DNA of 64,000 bases from Chryseobacterium indicum (GCF_021504595.1 NZ_JACSGT010000001.1:1-64000), one strand, 5' to 3'; shown: positions 51,778 through 62,132, counted from the stretch's first letter. Translations and numbers: made by a program. Notes: a model not told the origin generated them from the letters alone.

Positions 51778-54700
51778 TTACTTAAATTCTACCGCTTGGT
51801 TTTGTTGGTTTTTTCTGGATTCCTTCTGTTTCCTGTTTTTAGATTTTTGGAAGATCTCCCGGAATTTGTCATAATCCAGCGTAATGATAAATCCTACGCC
51901 TGTTTCCACAATCTGCCCCTGAAGCGCAACCTGATATTCATTCTTACGGTACGCTCTAAGCATATATCTTCCGTCTCTGGAAAGGCTGTAATCTACCGTT
52001 ACATCTCCTGCAATATTCGTCATATTTTCATTTTGTCGGGCTTCTCCTTCCAGTGCAAAATTACTTCCCACAGAAACTTTCAGACGGTCGTTCAGCAGTT
52101 TTTTGCTGACTCCGACATTCAAATCAGTTCTTGTATTTTTAGATCCGGTAGAATAATCTTCAGAAGATTCAAGGTCAAAATTCAGATCCACTCCTTTAAT
52201 GAGATCCGACGCAAGATTATTTAACTGCTGGGAAAGAATTTTACTCACACTCTGTCTTGCCAGCATTTCTCCTGAAAGTCCCGCTCCGGATTCGAAAGGA
52301 TTTTCTCCCACAAATCTGTTTAGAAGAAGAAGAGCAAAAACCTGTTTGTTCATTTCAGATTCCTGAGTTCTCAGCTGAGAAAGTTTCTGATCTACAATAT
52401 CTGTAACCGTAGAAGAAACCGCATTATTTTTCTTATCGGTGGTTATATCAAAAGTGATTACCGGCTTCAGCAGTTCGCCTTTCATCTTCAGTAGTGTGCT
52501 GAAAGGAATTCTCTGTTTAAACTGATTGAGTGTAGAAGCCTGTTCTCCGCTGATCTGCTGTTCCACAAGATCAATAGGCGCAGCTTCGGTTTTATAAACA
52601 GCGGTAATATCCAGATTGGCGGTTGTCGGTTCTCCGGTCCAAGTAATCGTACTTCCTTTCTGGATATCAAATTTACGTTTCAGGATGCTTACCGTCATTT
52701 CATAACTTCCGGATTCCACTTCATAAACTCCGACAAGAGTAGTTTTTCCGGAAGGATCGATTCCGCCTGTTAATTCTGCTTCCCCCTGAAGTTTTACAAA
52801 ATCTCCGTTGGCTTTGTCAATCAGTAAAGACATTTTTGCTTTCTTGCTGATCTCAATATTCACATTAACGTCCATTCCCTTAATTTTACTCTGGGAATTT
52901 AAAGAATCTGCTTTTACGGTCTTATTTAAAACAACCTGATCCTGATCGATAAATTCTACAATTCCGTCTCTTTCCTGAAGCGTAGGAGAAGACTGAGGAA
53001 GCACAAATGTAAAGTCTGTGTTGTCTGCAACAGCCAGTCTTCCGTCCACCTTCGGCAAATCTAAATTTCCGCGGATGTGTAATCCTGCATCAATAGAGAG
53101 AACGCCGTACATAATGGCATCGTTGGATTTTTCAGAATTTACCAGTTTAAAATTCTGTGCATCTACATCTAGGTTAAAGGCAAAATCTCTGTATGTCTGC
53201 GTAAGAACCTGTCCGTCCACTCTAAGTGCATTTCCGTCTTTATCGTTAATTTTGAAATTATCAAACTCAATTCCGCGGTTAGTAAAGCTGATTTCGTCAT
53301 TCAGTTTTCTGAAATCGCTTCCTGTTTTGGCAATTTCCAGTCCTACATCATTGAATTTTACTTTGCCTAAGATATTCGGTTTGGATGCTGTTCCTGTAAT
53401 CTTCAGGTTTCCGGAAAGATATCCTTCCGTATTGGTAATCGCATTCATCGAGAATCCCTGTACAGATTTCATCTGAAGCCGATTGATCGCCATATTCATA
53501 TCAAATGTGCTGGAAGAAGTATTGTAATCTCCCAGAATTTTCACATCATTATTATTTCCGGAAAGTGCAATATCCGCATTCAGAAGATTCGGAGCATTGT
53601 TATTGACTTTTACGGCAAGGTTTCCGACAGGATTTCCGTAGACAATCAGATCAGATACATTGAGATCTGAAGTGAAGGTCATATTTTTGGTGATATTTTT
53701 AAGCTGAGCCGTTCCGTTAATGGTTCCTCTTGCCAAAACCGTATCTTTTTTAATTAATTCGGTGATGGTTTCAATTTTAAAATCCTTCAGAGAAACATTC
53801 AGCGGAGCATTGGGAGTCTGGCTTTCGGATTGTAAGGCAATTTCGCTTCCGCCATTGGAAAGTCTGAAATTATCTGCCAAGATTCCGTTTTTGCCGATCT
53901 GTATTTTATTTCCTTCAGAAACCGTCCAGTCAGAATAATTTAATTTTAAACCATTCGGATTTAAAGAAATTTCCGTGATGTCGTTCAGCGATTTTGCATT
54001 TCCGGCAATCAGGAATTGGGTAACTTCTTTCTGGTCTTTCGTGGTGATGTTATAATTAATGATATTATTGGCAACATCTCCTGTAATTCCGACTTTATTC
54101 AGTGCGAAGCTGGAGCTTTTTAACCCTGCAACATAAAGATTATATTGTAAAGCATTATTTTCGTTCGTTACTTTTATGGTGGCATCTTCAATGGAATTTT
54201 CCCCGTAAAGAAGCTGCGGAATCTGTCCGTCGATCTCAATTTTCTGAGAATCTGCATCGTAATTTCCGTTTAAATTAATGGTTTCAAAACTTTTCAGTTC
54301 CGGAATAAATTTTCTGATCAGATCATCATTTTTAATTTTTGCATTGAAGGTGAAAAACTGTCCTGCCTGAATTTTCTGTGCTTTTCCGGGTTTTTGAAAC
54401 TGATAATATTGGTTAATCGTATTCGATAAAGCTCCGAAAATCTGTGTCAGTTTATATTTCCCTTTTAATTCTACATCTGCAATCTGGGAGTTGAACATAA
54501 TTTTGGTGGAATCTGCAGTTGAAGACGCTTTTAAATTCACTTCCTGAATCGGATATACTTCTTTGGTATCCGAAAAAGCGAAGTCTTTTAAATTCAGATA
54601 ACCGTTTAGATTGTCGGGATCAAGATTAGAAAAATCTCCGTCTATTTTTCCGGCAAGAATCATCGGATCTTTATAGAATCCCAGTTTGTTGAGGTCTAAT

Positions 54701-56808
54701 TTTATGACTTCTCCGTTTACTTTTACCGTCGGATTTTTTTCGTTGTACACTCCGGAAGCGGTTAACATCATGTTCGCATTCGGATCTTTTGAATTTAAAA
54801 CAACGTTATACACACCGCGGCGGATTTTTCCGGTAAGATTCATGTTCTGATAACGATAGCCTTTGTAAACAGCCGAAGCAACATGACCTTTAAGATCGGC
54901 ATTGGCATTTTTAAAATCGAAACTTTCTCCTTTCGCGTAAATCTGTGCAGAAATGGCTCCGATCTCTTTATTCTGAATGATTTTCCCCAACTGAAGTCCC
55001 TGAAGATTGGCTTTTACATCATACAACTCTCTATTTTTTCTGCGCATATCCACATTTGCCTTAACGGAAGCATTTCCAAGCGTAGAGTAGAGGTTAAGGT
55101 CTGTTGTAACCACTTTCGTAGTTCCTTTTGCAATTCCTTTGATGCTGAAATTGGAAGGAAGCGAAATATTTTTCGGAATTGTATTTTTGGGAACTAAATT
55201 GTAAATGGTTTTTGCGGATGAAGATAATTCTGCTATTTTCAGATCGTAATACAACTGATCCGGATTTGTTGCATTTTTCACTCTTCCTGATGCGGCAACT
55301 CTTAGCTGATCGATACCTGAAATTTTCAGATTGTCGATCAATAAATCATTGACACTTCCTTTTACATTGGCATTAATATTTAAAACTGCGTTGGGATATT
55401 TGTTGAAAGGTGTGGTATTTCTTAAGGTCGGAACAATATTCAGGATATCCGAAAACCCGATTCTGGAATCTTTGATGTTGGCTGAAATCTGTACGGCTCC
55501 TAAATTAGAACTCAACTGTTCGATTGAATTGTAATTTAAAACCACCTCATCGCGAAGAATAGTTTTCGGAGTCTGCAAATAAAGATCTTTTAAATAAGCC
55601 TGTTTATCATTATACACAAAATCTGTATTGAATTTCTGAATATCCAGTCCTCTTGCTTCCTGAATTTCTGCTGAATTTACGTTTCCTGCAAAAGTGTTGT
55701 CCTGCATTTTAAAGCTTCTGACTTCAAGATTGAGTTTGGAAAAATTCAGATGATTGAAATCCATTCCCTGTTTTGTAGGAGCAATCGCGGTGTTGTTGTA
55801 GGCGACTTTTACATCATTTAAAACAAATTTTCCGAGAAGAAGACTGAGTGCTTTTTCTTTTTCCGAAGGTTTTGAAGCTTCCGGCTCCGTTTTCGGATTG
55901 GCATTTTTCGCAGGAAGATATAAATTGGCGTTAATATCGGCTCCGGAAAGAAACACATTATCCACATTGTAAGCGTTGTTTTCCAGATCGAGTTTATTCA
56001 CTTTCGTGCTTAATTCTTTAAATAAAAATTTAGCGAAAGTTTTGGTATTGTCATCTCCGTAATCGATGTTGAAATTGGTGAGTTTAATTCCTCGTAAGCC
56101 AATCTGCATCGGCTTTTTGTTATTAAGAGAATCTACTTTTTTCTCTACTTTTTTGGAAACTTCTTCTACAAGATCCTGCTTCAGTTTCAGTTTTAAGCCG
56201 TCTAAATTGATGTCGTTGACGGCGTAAGAATTCTTCTGAAGATCAAAGGTTTTTACCCTTGTATCAAAAGATTTAAAGTAAAGCTGAATATCATTTCTGG
56301 TTTGCTGATCGTTGAAGGTAACACCGATGTTTTTCAGATTGATTTTATCTAAAGAAATAATGAACGGTTTGGAAGCACTTTCTTCTTTATCGCTTGTTGC
56401 AAAAGCATCCAGAATATAATCGAAGTTAAATTTTCCGTCGGGTTTTCTCACTACATTGGCTCTTGCTCCTTCCAGATCTACAGACGTAATATCTGCGGTG
56501 GAATTGATGAGTTTAAGCATATTTAAGCCGACATCCAGTTTTTTTACCGCCAAAAGGGTGTCGATATCCTGACCTTTCAGATAAAGGTTTTCCATCACAA
56601 GACTGTTGGGAAAGCCGACGTAGACTCTTTCGAGACTAACTTTTGTTTTGATTTTTTTCTCCAGATAAACAACCAGTTTGTCTTTGATAAAGTTCTGAAC
56701 AACAGGAAGTCTTAAACTAAGTACTAATAACGAAAAAAATACCAGTATGGATATAATGGTAATTGCAAAACGCTTTAAGAGTTTTCTTTTATTGATTTTC
56801 AGTTTCAA
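51778..56808 (-). CDS. tamB: TamB: translocation and assembly module inner-membrane component
   Basis: A 1676-residue AsmA/TamB-type bridge protein. An N-terminal membrane helix (FAITIISILVFFSLLVLSLRL) anchors it; the long body is a beta-taco of repeated strands that can carry lipid, and the C-terminal DUF490 domain (LTGGIDPSGKTTLVGVYEVESGSYEM, then LNQFKQRIPFSTLLKMKGELLKP, then LDYDKFREIFQ) is conserved. The C-terminal tail is Lys- and Gln-rich. It is the first gene of the operon with tamL. Confidence 0.93.
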   Translation of the reverse strand: MKLKINKRKLLKRFAITIISILVFFSLLVLSLRLPVVQNFIKDKLVVYLEKKIKTKVSLERVYVGFPNSLVMENLYLKGQDIDTLLAVKKLDVGLNMLKLINSTADITSVDLEGARANVVRKPDGKFNFDYILDAFATSDKEESASKPFIISLDKINLKNIGVTFNDQQTRNDIQLYFKSFDTRVKTFDLQKNSYAVNDINLDGLKLKLKQDLVEEVSKKVEKKVDSLNNKKPMQIGLRGIKLTNFNIDYGDDNTKTFAKFLFKELSTKVNKLDLENNAYNVDNVFLSGADINANLYLPAKNANPKTEPEASKPSEKEKALSLLLGKFVLNDVKVAYNNTAIAPTKQGMDFNHLNFSKLNLEVRSFKMQDNTFAGNVNSAEIQEARGLDIQKFNTDFVYNDKQAYLKDLYLQTPKTILRDEVVLNYNSIEQLSSNLGAVQISANIKDSRIGFSDILNIVPTLRNTTPFNKYPNAVLNINANVKGSVNDLLIDNLKISGIDQLRVAASGRVKNATNPDQLYYDLKIAELSSSAKTIYNLVPKNTIPKNISLPSNFSIKGIAKGTTKVVTTDLNLYSTLGNASVKANVDMRRKNRELYDVKANLQGLQLGKIIQNKEIGAISAQIYAKGESFDFKNANADLKGHVASAVYKGYRYQNMNLTGKIRRGVYNVVLNSKDPNANMMLTASGVYNEKNPTVKVNGEVIKLDLNKLGFYKDPMILAGKIDGDFSNLDPDNLNGYLNLKDFAFSDTKEVYPIQEVNLKASSTADSTKIMFNSQIADVELKGKYKLTQIFGALSNTINQYYQFQKPGKAQKIQAGQFFTFNAKIKNDDLIRKFIPELKSFETINLNGNYDADSQKIEIDGQIPQLLYGENSIEDATIKVTNENNALQYNLYVAGLKSSSFALNKVGITGDVANNIINYNITTKDQKEVTQFLIAGNAKSLNDITEISLNPNGLKLNYSDWTVSEGNKIQIGKNGILADNFRLSNGGSEIALQSESQTPNAPLNVSLKDFKIETITELIKKDTVLARGTINGTAQLKNITKNMTFTSDLNVSDLIVYGNPVGNLAVKVNNNAPNLLNADIALSGNNNDVKILGDYNTSSSTFDMNMAINRLQMKSVQGFSMNAITNTEGYLSGNLKITGTASKPNILGKVKFNDVGLEIAKTGSDFRKLNDEISFTNRGIEFDNFKINDKDGNALRVDGQVLTQTYRDFAFNLDVDAQNFKLVNSEKSNDAIMYGVLSIDAGLHIRGNLDLPKVDGRLAVADNTDFTFVLPQSSPTLQERDGIVEFIDQDQVVLNKTVKADSLNSQSKIKGMDVNVNIEISKKAKMSLLIDKANGDFVKLQGEAELTGGIDPSGKTTLVGVYEVESGSYEMTVSILKRKFDIQKGSTITWTGEPTTANLDITAVYKTEAAPIDLVEQQISGEQASTLNQFKQRIPFSTLLKMKGELLKPVITFDITTDKKNNAVSSTVTDIVDQKLSQLRTQESEMNKQVFALLLLNRFVGENPFESGAGLSGEMLARQSVSKILSQQLNNLASDLIKGVDLNFDLESSEDYSTGSKNTRTDLNVGVSKKLLNDRLKVSVGSNFALEGEARQNENMTNIAGDVTVDYSLSRDGRYMLRAYRKNEYQVALQGQIVETGVGFIITLDYDKFREIFQKSKNRKQKESRKNQQNQAVEFK

Positions 56809-56886
56809 AAGTGATCGGGTTTATAACAAATATAACAATACTTACCGTACTGTTACTATGTTGTGGTACACTTTTTCTTAATACAA

Positions 56887-57072
56887 AAACCCTGCCTCGA
56901 CTGCCAATTATGGAATTTAGTTTAGTTAATTGTCAAGTGAATAGTTGAAAATGGCAGTCAAGGCTCGGGTTTGGTTTTCTAAAAAGCCCCCTTTTTAATC
57001 ATTTTTCTGTTGAAAAGGTTTAGCAAAAATGAATATTCAAAATATTATGTTAGGTTTATGGATAGGGGGCTT
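56887..57072. repeat. Two adjacent inverted-repeat structures
   Basis: First, AAACCCTGCCTCGACTGCCA (56887-56906) faces TGGCAGTCAAGGCTCGGGTTT (56952-56972) with a few mismatches. Second, AAGCCCCCT (56984-56992) faces AGGGGGCTT (57064-57072) exactly. Both are non-coding and could be remnants of small mobile elements. They fill the gap between tamB and the ccoP gene. Confidence 0.55.
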
Positions 57073-57103
57073 GGCATGGTTTAAGTGTTGAGATAATTAT
57101 TTT

Positions 57104-57991
57104 TTATTCGTTTCCGTTTTCCCATTTCACCAGCTCACCCTGTGGTGCAGCACCGCCTTGAGCCGGAGTAATAGGAGGGGTTTCCTGATTGATATGGTAA
57201 ATATAGGCTGCAATTTTTTCGGCATCTCTTCCTGTAATGGTTCCTTCTTTAATCAGAGGTCTCATCGTAGGATTATTAGGTGAACCGTTTTCCAGCATCC
57301 AGATTACGTTTTTAAACAGGCTTTTCTGTTTTACATTAATCCAGTGTGTGTCTGTAAGGTTAGGACCAATTCCTCCTTTTCCGTTTTCTCCGTGGCAGGT
57401 TACGCAGTTTGTTTTAAATAATTCCTGACCTTCCGCGATGTTATCTGCACTGTATTTTGCATTTTCCAGTGTTACCTGCGGAGCTGTTTTTTCAAATTCT
57501 GCAATGGAAGCCAGCATTGTTTTGGTTTCTGCATTCAGTTCTGCATCCGGATGTGCATAATCTGTGAAGGCAAAAGCGGTAAGATATATGGCGCAGAAAA
57601 TACATCCGAAGTAAAATAAGCCGATCCACCATTTTGGAAGAGAATTGTCCAGTTCGGTAATTCCATCGAATCCATGATCGATAAGAATATCTTTTTCCTC
57701 TGTTGCAGACTGCTTTTTGAATGCCGAATTCCAGAGTTTCTGAAAGTAAGGCGTATTTTTATCTTTAATATAGGCTGCTTTTTCTTCGTCAGATAATTTC
57801 TTAAAATTTTCACCTTCAATTAAATCTCCGATGGAATTCATGATGAGGAGAAGAATAATGGCAATAAGCATTAATCCCCAGAAAAAAGGTGAAGAAAAAT
57901 ATCCTGAATCGTGCGCGAACATTTCGAACGCCATAATCGTTAAACCTACTGTTACGAGAATGTAGATTGAAATCGGGGTTCTTGTTTTCAT
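57104..57991 (-). CDS. ccoP: cbb3 cytochrome c oxidase subunit CcoP (single-haem type)
   Basis: A 295-residue subunit with two or three membrane helices (residues about 10-50 and 125-145) and the N-terminal CcoP domain including ITELDNSLPKWWIGLFYFGCIF. There is only one haem c site, NCVTCH, with the Met ligand later; proteobacterial CcoP has two. It passes electrons from soluble cytochromes to the catalytic subunit. The gene follows ccoNO by 16 bases with no ccoQ between. Confidence 0.9.
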   Translation of the reverse strand: MKTRTPISIYILVTVGLTIMAFEMFAHDSGYFSSPFFWGLMLIAIILLLIMNSIGDLIEGENFKKLSDEEKAAYIKDKNTPYFQKLWNSAFKKQSATEEKDILIDHGFDGITELDNSLPKWWIGLFYFGCIFCAIYLTAFAFTDYAHPDAELNAETKTMLASIAEFEKTAPQVTLENAKYSADNIAEGQELFKTNCVTCHGENGKGGIGPNLTDTHWINVKQKSLFKNVIWMLENGSPNNPTMRPLIKEGTITGRDAEKIAAYIYHINQETPPITPAQGGAAPQGELVKWENGNE

Positions 57992-58007
57992 TTCAATTTA
58001 ATTTAAA

Positions 58008-60287
58008 TTATTCTGCACTTGCAGTTTTAATCTGAGTAGTTTTAATATCGGTTCCCAATCTTTGCAGATAAGCAATCATGGCTACGATTTCTCTTTTTTC
58101 CAGAGGAACGAATGAAGCTCCTTTTGCCGCACGGTCTTTTTCCACCTGATCTTTTACGTCTTTCGCTTCAGAATAAATTCTTTTTACGATAGCACCTGCC
58201 TGATTGTCTGCCCACTGGTTTGCGGAATCTATCTCAGCTTTTGAATAAGGAACGTCAAAGTAATTTTTCATTAATTTCATCTTGTCTACCGTCTTTGTTC
58301 TGTCCAGTGTATTGCTGATCAGCCATGGGAAACGCGGCATGATAGAACCCGCTGAGGTAATTCTTGGATTATACATGTGTTTGAAATGCCATGAATCCGG
58401 GTTTCTTCCGCCTTCTCTCTGCAGATCCGGTCCTGTTCTTTTAGATCCCCAGAGGAAAGGTCTGTCATAAACAAATTCTCCTGCTTTGGAATACTGTCCG
58501 TTTTTGCCTTCAAATCTTACAATTTCATCACGGAAAGGGCGGATCATCTGAGAGTGGCAGGCGTTACAGCCTTCACGGATGTATAGATCTCTTCCTTCAA
58601 GTTCCAATGGTGAGTAAGGTTTTACTGCGGTAATGGTAGGAACACTCTGTTTTAAGGTTAATGTCGGAATAATTTCTACCAAACCTCCGATGGCTACTGT
58701 AATGAAAGCCAATATTGCCATAACTCTCGGAGTTCTTTCGATCCATAAGTGGATTCCTTCGCCTTCTTTTCTTGCAGATCCGATATTTGCCAGTGCCGGA
58801 GCTTCTGCCGGAACGTTTTTCTGGAAAGATCCTGCTTTGATGGTTTTAATAACATTCACCACCATTAAAATGGCTCCTGAAATATAAAACAGACCTCCTA
58901 AGAATCTCATTTTATAGTAAGGAATAATTGCAGTTACGGTATCCAGCCAGTTTTTCCAAACTAAAGTTCCGTCCGGATTAAACTGTTTCCACATTAATCC
59001 CTGAGTAAATCCTGAAATATACATCGGAACAGCGTAGAAGATAATTCCTAAAGTTCCCAGCCAGAAATGCCAGTTGGCTAATTTTCTTGACCAAAGCTGT
59101 GTTCTCCACATTACAGGAATCAGATAATAAACGATACCGAAAGCCATGAAACCATTCCATCCTAATGCTCCGATGTGTACGTGACCGATTACCCAGTCTG
59201 TATAGTGACCAATTTTATTTAAAGATTTTGTTGCTAAAAGCGGACCTTCAAAGGTTGCCATACCGTAGCATGTTACCGCAACAACGAAGAATTTTAAGAT
59301 AGGATTTTCTCTTACTTTATCCCATGCTCCTCTCAGAGTCAGCAATCCGTTCAGCATACCTCCCCAAGACGGAGCGATCAGCATGATGGAGAAACCTGTT
59401 CCCACTGCCTGTGCCCAAGCCGGAAGTGCCGTGTATTGTAAATGGTGTGGTCCTGCCCAAAGGTAAACGAAGATCAGAGACCAGAAGTGAATGATGGATA
59501 ATTTGTATGAAAATACAGGTCGGTCTGCCGCTTTTGGTAAGAAATAATACATTAAACCAAGAACCGGAGTTGTCAGTACGAACGCTACCGCGTTATGACC
59601 GTACCACCATTGAACCAACGCATCTTTAGCTCCTGCGTAGATAGAATAAGATTTCCATGTGGTAAAAGATAACGGAACTTCAAGATTATTGAAGATATGA
59701 AGCATTGCTACAGCAAGCCACGTTCCCATGTAAAACCAGATGGCTACATAAAGATGTCTCACTCTTCTTTTGGCAATGGTTCCGAACATATTGATCCCGA
59801 AAATCACCCACGAAATCGTAATTAAAATATCAATCGGCCATTCGTGTTCTGCATATTCTTTTGAGGTGTTAATTCCCATTAAGAACGTAATTACCACAGA
59901 AACAATCATGATCTGCCATGTCCAGAAGTGAATCCATGACAATGTATCACTATACATTCTTGTTTTAAGAAGTCTCTGCATACTGTAATACGCACCACAG
60001 AAAAAGGAATTACAGACAAATGCGAAAATCACAGCACTCGTATGAAGCATTCTGATTCTCCCGAAACCTAAAGCTCCCTGAGTATTAATAAGCCCCTGAA
60101 TATTACCGGATGCTAAACTTTTAATCGTTGTATCATCGGTTCCGAATAAAAATTCCGGAAGTTCAGGATAAAAAAGCATCAGCGCAGCAGTAAGCCCGAG
60201 TAAAAAACCCACCAAACCGAATGCGATTGTAGCATAGAGGAATGCTCTGACAATATTATTGTCATAATTAAATTTTTGCGTCTCCAT
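58008..60287 (-). CDS. ccoNO: cbb3 cytochrome c oxidase, fused CcoN-CcoO subunit
   Basis: A 759-residue fusion. Residues 1 to about 480 are CcoN: 12 or more membrane helices and the haem/copper His residues in RMLHTSAVIFAF, WWYGHNAVAFVLT, HHLQY and IGHVHIGALGWNGF. A linker follows, then the membrane-anchored CcoO domain with the haem c site EGCNACHSQMIRPF. This fusion is known in Bacteroidota. The enzyme reduces oxygen at low oxygen tension and pumps protons. No ccoS is present upstream. The gene is divergent from a small HTH gene. Confidence 0.95.
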   Translation of the reverse strand: METQKFNYDNNIVRAFLYATIAFGLVGFLLGLTAALMLFYPELPEFLFGTDDTTIKSLASGNIQGLINTQGALGFGRIRMLHTSAVIFAFVCNSFFCGAYYSMQRLLKTRMYSDTLSWIHFWTWQIMIVSVVITFLMGINTSKEYAEHEWPIDILITISWVIFGINMFGTIAKRRVRHLYVAIWFYMGTWLAVAMLHIFNNLEVPLSFTTWKSYSIYAGAKDALVQWWYGHNAVAFVLTTPVLGLMYYFLPKAADRPVFSYKLSIIHFWSLIFVYLWAGPHHLQYTALPAWAQAVGTGFSIMLIAPSWGGMLNGLLTLRGAWDKVRENPILKFFVVAVTCYGMATFEGPLLATKSLNKIGHYTDWVIGHVHIGALGWNGFMAFGIVYYLIPVMWRTQLWSRKLANWHFWLGTLGIIFYAVPMYISGFTQGLMWKQFNPDGTLVWKNWLDTVTAIIPYYKMRFLGGLFYISGAILMVVNVIKTIKAGSFQKNVPAEAPALANIGSARKEGEGIHLWIERTPRVMAILAFITVAIGGLVEIIPTLTLKQSVPTITAVKPYSPLELEGRDLYIREGCNACHSQMIRPFRDEIVRFEGKNGQYSKAGEFVYDRPFLWGSKRTGPDLQREGGRNPDSWHFKHMYNPRITSAGSIMPRFPWLISNTLDRTKTVDKMKLMKNYFDVPYSKAEIDSANQWADNQAGAIVKRIYSEAKDVKDQVEKDRAAKGASFVPLEKREIVAMIAYLQRLGTDIKTTQIKTASAE

Positions 60288-60471
60288 AATTCCTATTGTG
60301 TTGTACTGAAGTTGATATTTTTCTATTAAAGCTTAATTTCACAAACAAATTTTAAGGTAATATTAAATATCATGTAGTGTAATAATGTTTTGACAAAGGT
60401 ATTTACTAACTTTGTGTAAGTCTAATAGATATACTTCTAAAATATACCGAAAACTACTAAAACCGGAAGAC

Positions 60472-60762
60472 ATGAAAATATGTGGACAAAATATCAGAAA
60501 AATAAGACGGAGTAAGGATTTTACTCAGGAATATATGGCTTTTGAGATGGGGATTTCTCAGAAAGCATATTCCGATATTGAAAATTCCAAAGTAAAGATC
60601 AATCTCGATATTCTTACCAGAATTTCGGATATTTTAGAAATTAAACCTTCTGACATATGCAGTATTTCAGATAAGTGCGGTAATGGCTATGAAGATAAAT
60701 ATAATGATCTGGTAGAGTATATGAAGAAAAACGGAATTGAAGTTCCTAAAGAATATTTATAG
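60472..60762 (+). CDS. Xre-family HTH regulator
   Basis: About 96 residues from the ATG at 60472; the longer frame to 60412 lies on a TAACTTTG promoter box (60408-60415). The HTH is NIRKIRRSKDFTQEYMAFEMGISQKAYSDIENSKVKINLDILTRISDILEIKPSDIC, with a charged tail (NDLVEYMKKNGIEVPKEYL). It resembles small regulators of the Bacteroidota ArsR-like Xre group, not the 3.8-kb array proteins. It is divergent from ccoNO. Confidence 0.78.
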   Translation: MKICGQNIRKIRRSKDFTQEYMAFEMGISQKAYSDIENSKVKINLDILTRISDILEIKPSDICSISDKCGNGYEDKYNDLVEYMKKNGIEVPKEYL

Positions 60763-60783
60763 TATTGTTAGATATAAAATCGG

Positions 60784-60811
60784 AAAGGCTGCTTCTTTTG
60801 AGGCAGTCTTT
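60784..60811 (+). terminator. Terminator after the HTH gene
   Basis: AAGGCTGC ... GCAGTCTT (one G-U pair) with a T tract. Confidence 0.7.
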
Positions 60812-60892
60812 TATTTTTTAAAACGAATTAAGCTTGAAGAAAATAAAAATTTATTAAAATAAGTAGACCGGAATTCTTAAAAACAGAAACAA

Positions 60893-60920
60893 AAAACCAC
60901 CCTTGAAAAAGGATGGTTTT
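60893..60920 (-). terminator. Terminator of tRNA-Gln
   Basis: Read on the minus strand, AACCATCCTT TTTC AAGGGTGGTT with a following T run lies just past the tRNA 3' end. Confidence 0.7.
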
Positions 60921-60922
60921 TG

Positions 60923-60993
60923 TAGACTCACAGGGATTCGAACCCCAGATGACTGAACCAAAATCAGTAGTGTTACCGCTACACCATGAGTCT
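60923..60993 (-). tRNA. tRNA-Gln (anticodon TTG)
   Basis: Cloverleaf on the minus strand: acceptor AGACTCA/TGAGTCT, D arm GTGT...ACAC, anticodon arm ACTGA-TTTTGGT-TCAGT (anticodon TTG), T arm with TTCGAAT loop. The 3' CCA is not encoded. Discriminator A at 60923. Confidence 0.93.
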
Positions 60994-61091
60994 CTGTTTG
61001 TTTTTAGTGGTGCAAATTTACAGCTTTTTTTATTACATACAAGAAAATATTAAACTTTTTTTTAAATTTACTGTATATTTTATTCTCGGAA

Positions 61092-62129
61092 ATGATGCAG
61101 ATCGACTTCAATAATCTCAATATTAATCAATTATCCTTTGAAACAGAATTCGAAATCAAGGTGAAGAATTTTCTGAACGAATGGTTCTCGGATTCTGATA
61201 CCGTAAAAGTACAGACTTCCGGTTCTACGGGAACTCCCAAAGTTTTTGATATTGAAAAAAACAGAATGATAAATTCGGCAGAGATGACCTGTGATTTTTT
61301 GAGATTGAAAGAAGGAAATACGGCTTTAATCTGTCTTCCGGTCGAATATATTTCTGGGAAAATGATGATCGTTCGTTCAATGATGAGAAAATTAAAATTA
61401 ATTGTTGTCGATCCTTCGATTAAACCCGTTGAAACTTTAGATCAGCCTGTTGATTTCTGTGCTATGACGCCGCTTCAGGTAGAGAATTCTTTAGATAAAC
61501 TGTATCTGATTAGAAATCTGATTATTGGCGGAGCCGCAGTTTCCGAAGACCTGAAAAAAAAGATGAAGGAAATTTTGAAAAAATCAGATTCTGAAACCTA
61601 TATTTTCGAAACTTACGGAATGTCTGAAACCCTTTCTCATATTGGTTTGAAACAAATTTTGCCAAACCCTGAAGAATATTTTACGGTTTTTGAAAATGTA
61701 GAAATATCTTTGGACGAAAGAAACTGTCTGAGAATTTTTGCCTCCAAATTAAATCCCGAAATTCTTCAAACGAATGATTTAGTTGAAATAAAAAACGAGA
61801 AGCAGTTTAAATTTTTAGGAAGAATTGACAATGTAATCAATTCAGGAGGTGCAAAAATTTTTCCTGAACAGTTGGAGGCTCTGGTAAAAAAAGAAATTTC
61901 GAATGAAGTGGTTTTCTTAGGAATTGATGACGCAAGTCTGGGACAGAAATTGATTGCAGTACTTGAAGGCGGAAAATCGGACGATTTAATTAAAAAAGTA
62001 AGAGAAATTCAATTTGAAAAAAGTTTTCACAAGCCGAAAGAAATTATTTTTGTTGAAAAAATTCCAAGAACGCCCAATGGAAAAATTAATAGAATTGAAC
62101 TGAAAAAACTTTTAAATAACACCATTTAG
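61092..62129 (+). CDS. menE: O-succinylbenzoate-CoA ligase-like AMP-binding protein
   Basis: A 345-residue adenylate-forming enzyme. Motifs are QTSGSTGTPKVFDI (P-loop), FETYGMSETLSHIG, FLGRIDNVINSGGAKIFPEQLE and the catalytic Lys in PNGKINRIELKK. It is shorter than usual acyl-CoA synthetases (about 500), which fits the compact MenE of Bacteroidota, acting in menaquinone synthesis. ATGATG gives two starts three bases apart. No other men genes are in the window, so the assignment rests on sequence and length. Confidence 0.78.
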   Translation: MMQIDFNNLNINQLSFETEFEIKVKNFLNEWFSDSDTVKVQTSGSTGTPKVFDIEKNRMINSAEMTCDFLRLKEGNTALICLPVEYISGKMMIVRSMMRKLKLIVVDPSIKPVETLDQPVDFCAMTPLQVENSLDKLYLIRNLIIGGAAVSEDLKKKMKEILKKSDSETYIFETYGMSETLSHIGLKQILPNPEEYFTVFENVEISLDERNCLRIFASKLNPEILQTNDLVEIKNEKQFKFLGRIDNVINSGGAKIFPEQLEALVKKEISNEVVFLGIDDASLGQKLIAVLEGGKSDDLIKKVREIQFEKSFHKPKEIIFVEKIPRTPNGKINRIELKKLLNNTI

Positions 62130-62132
62130 AAA

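Noticed and set aside
60288..60411. FNR-type site upstream of ccoNO
   Set aside because: TTGAT occurs, but the ATCAA partner at the right spacing is absent.
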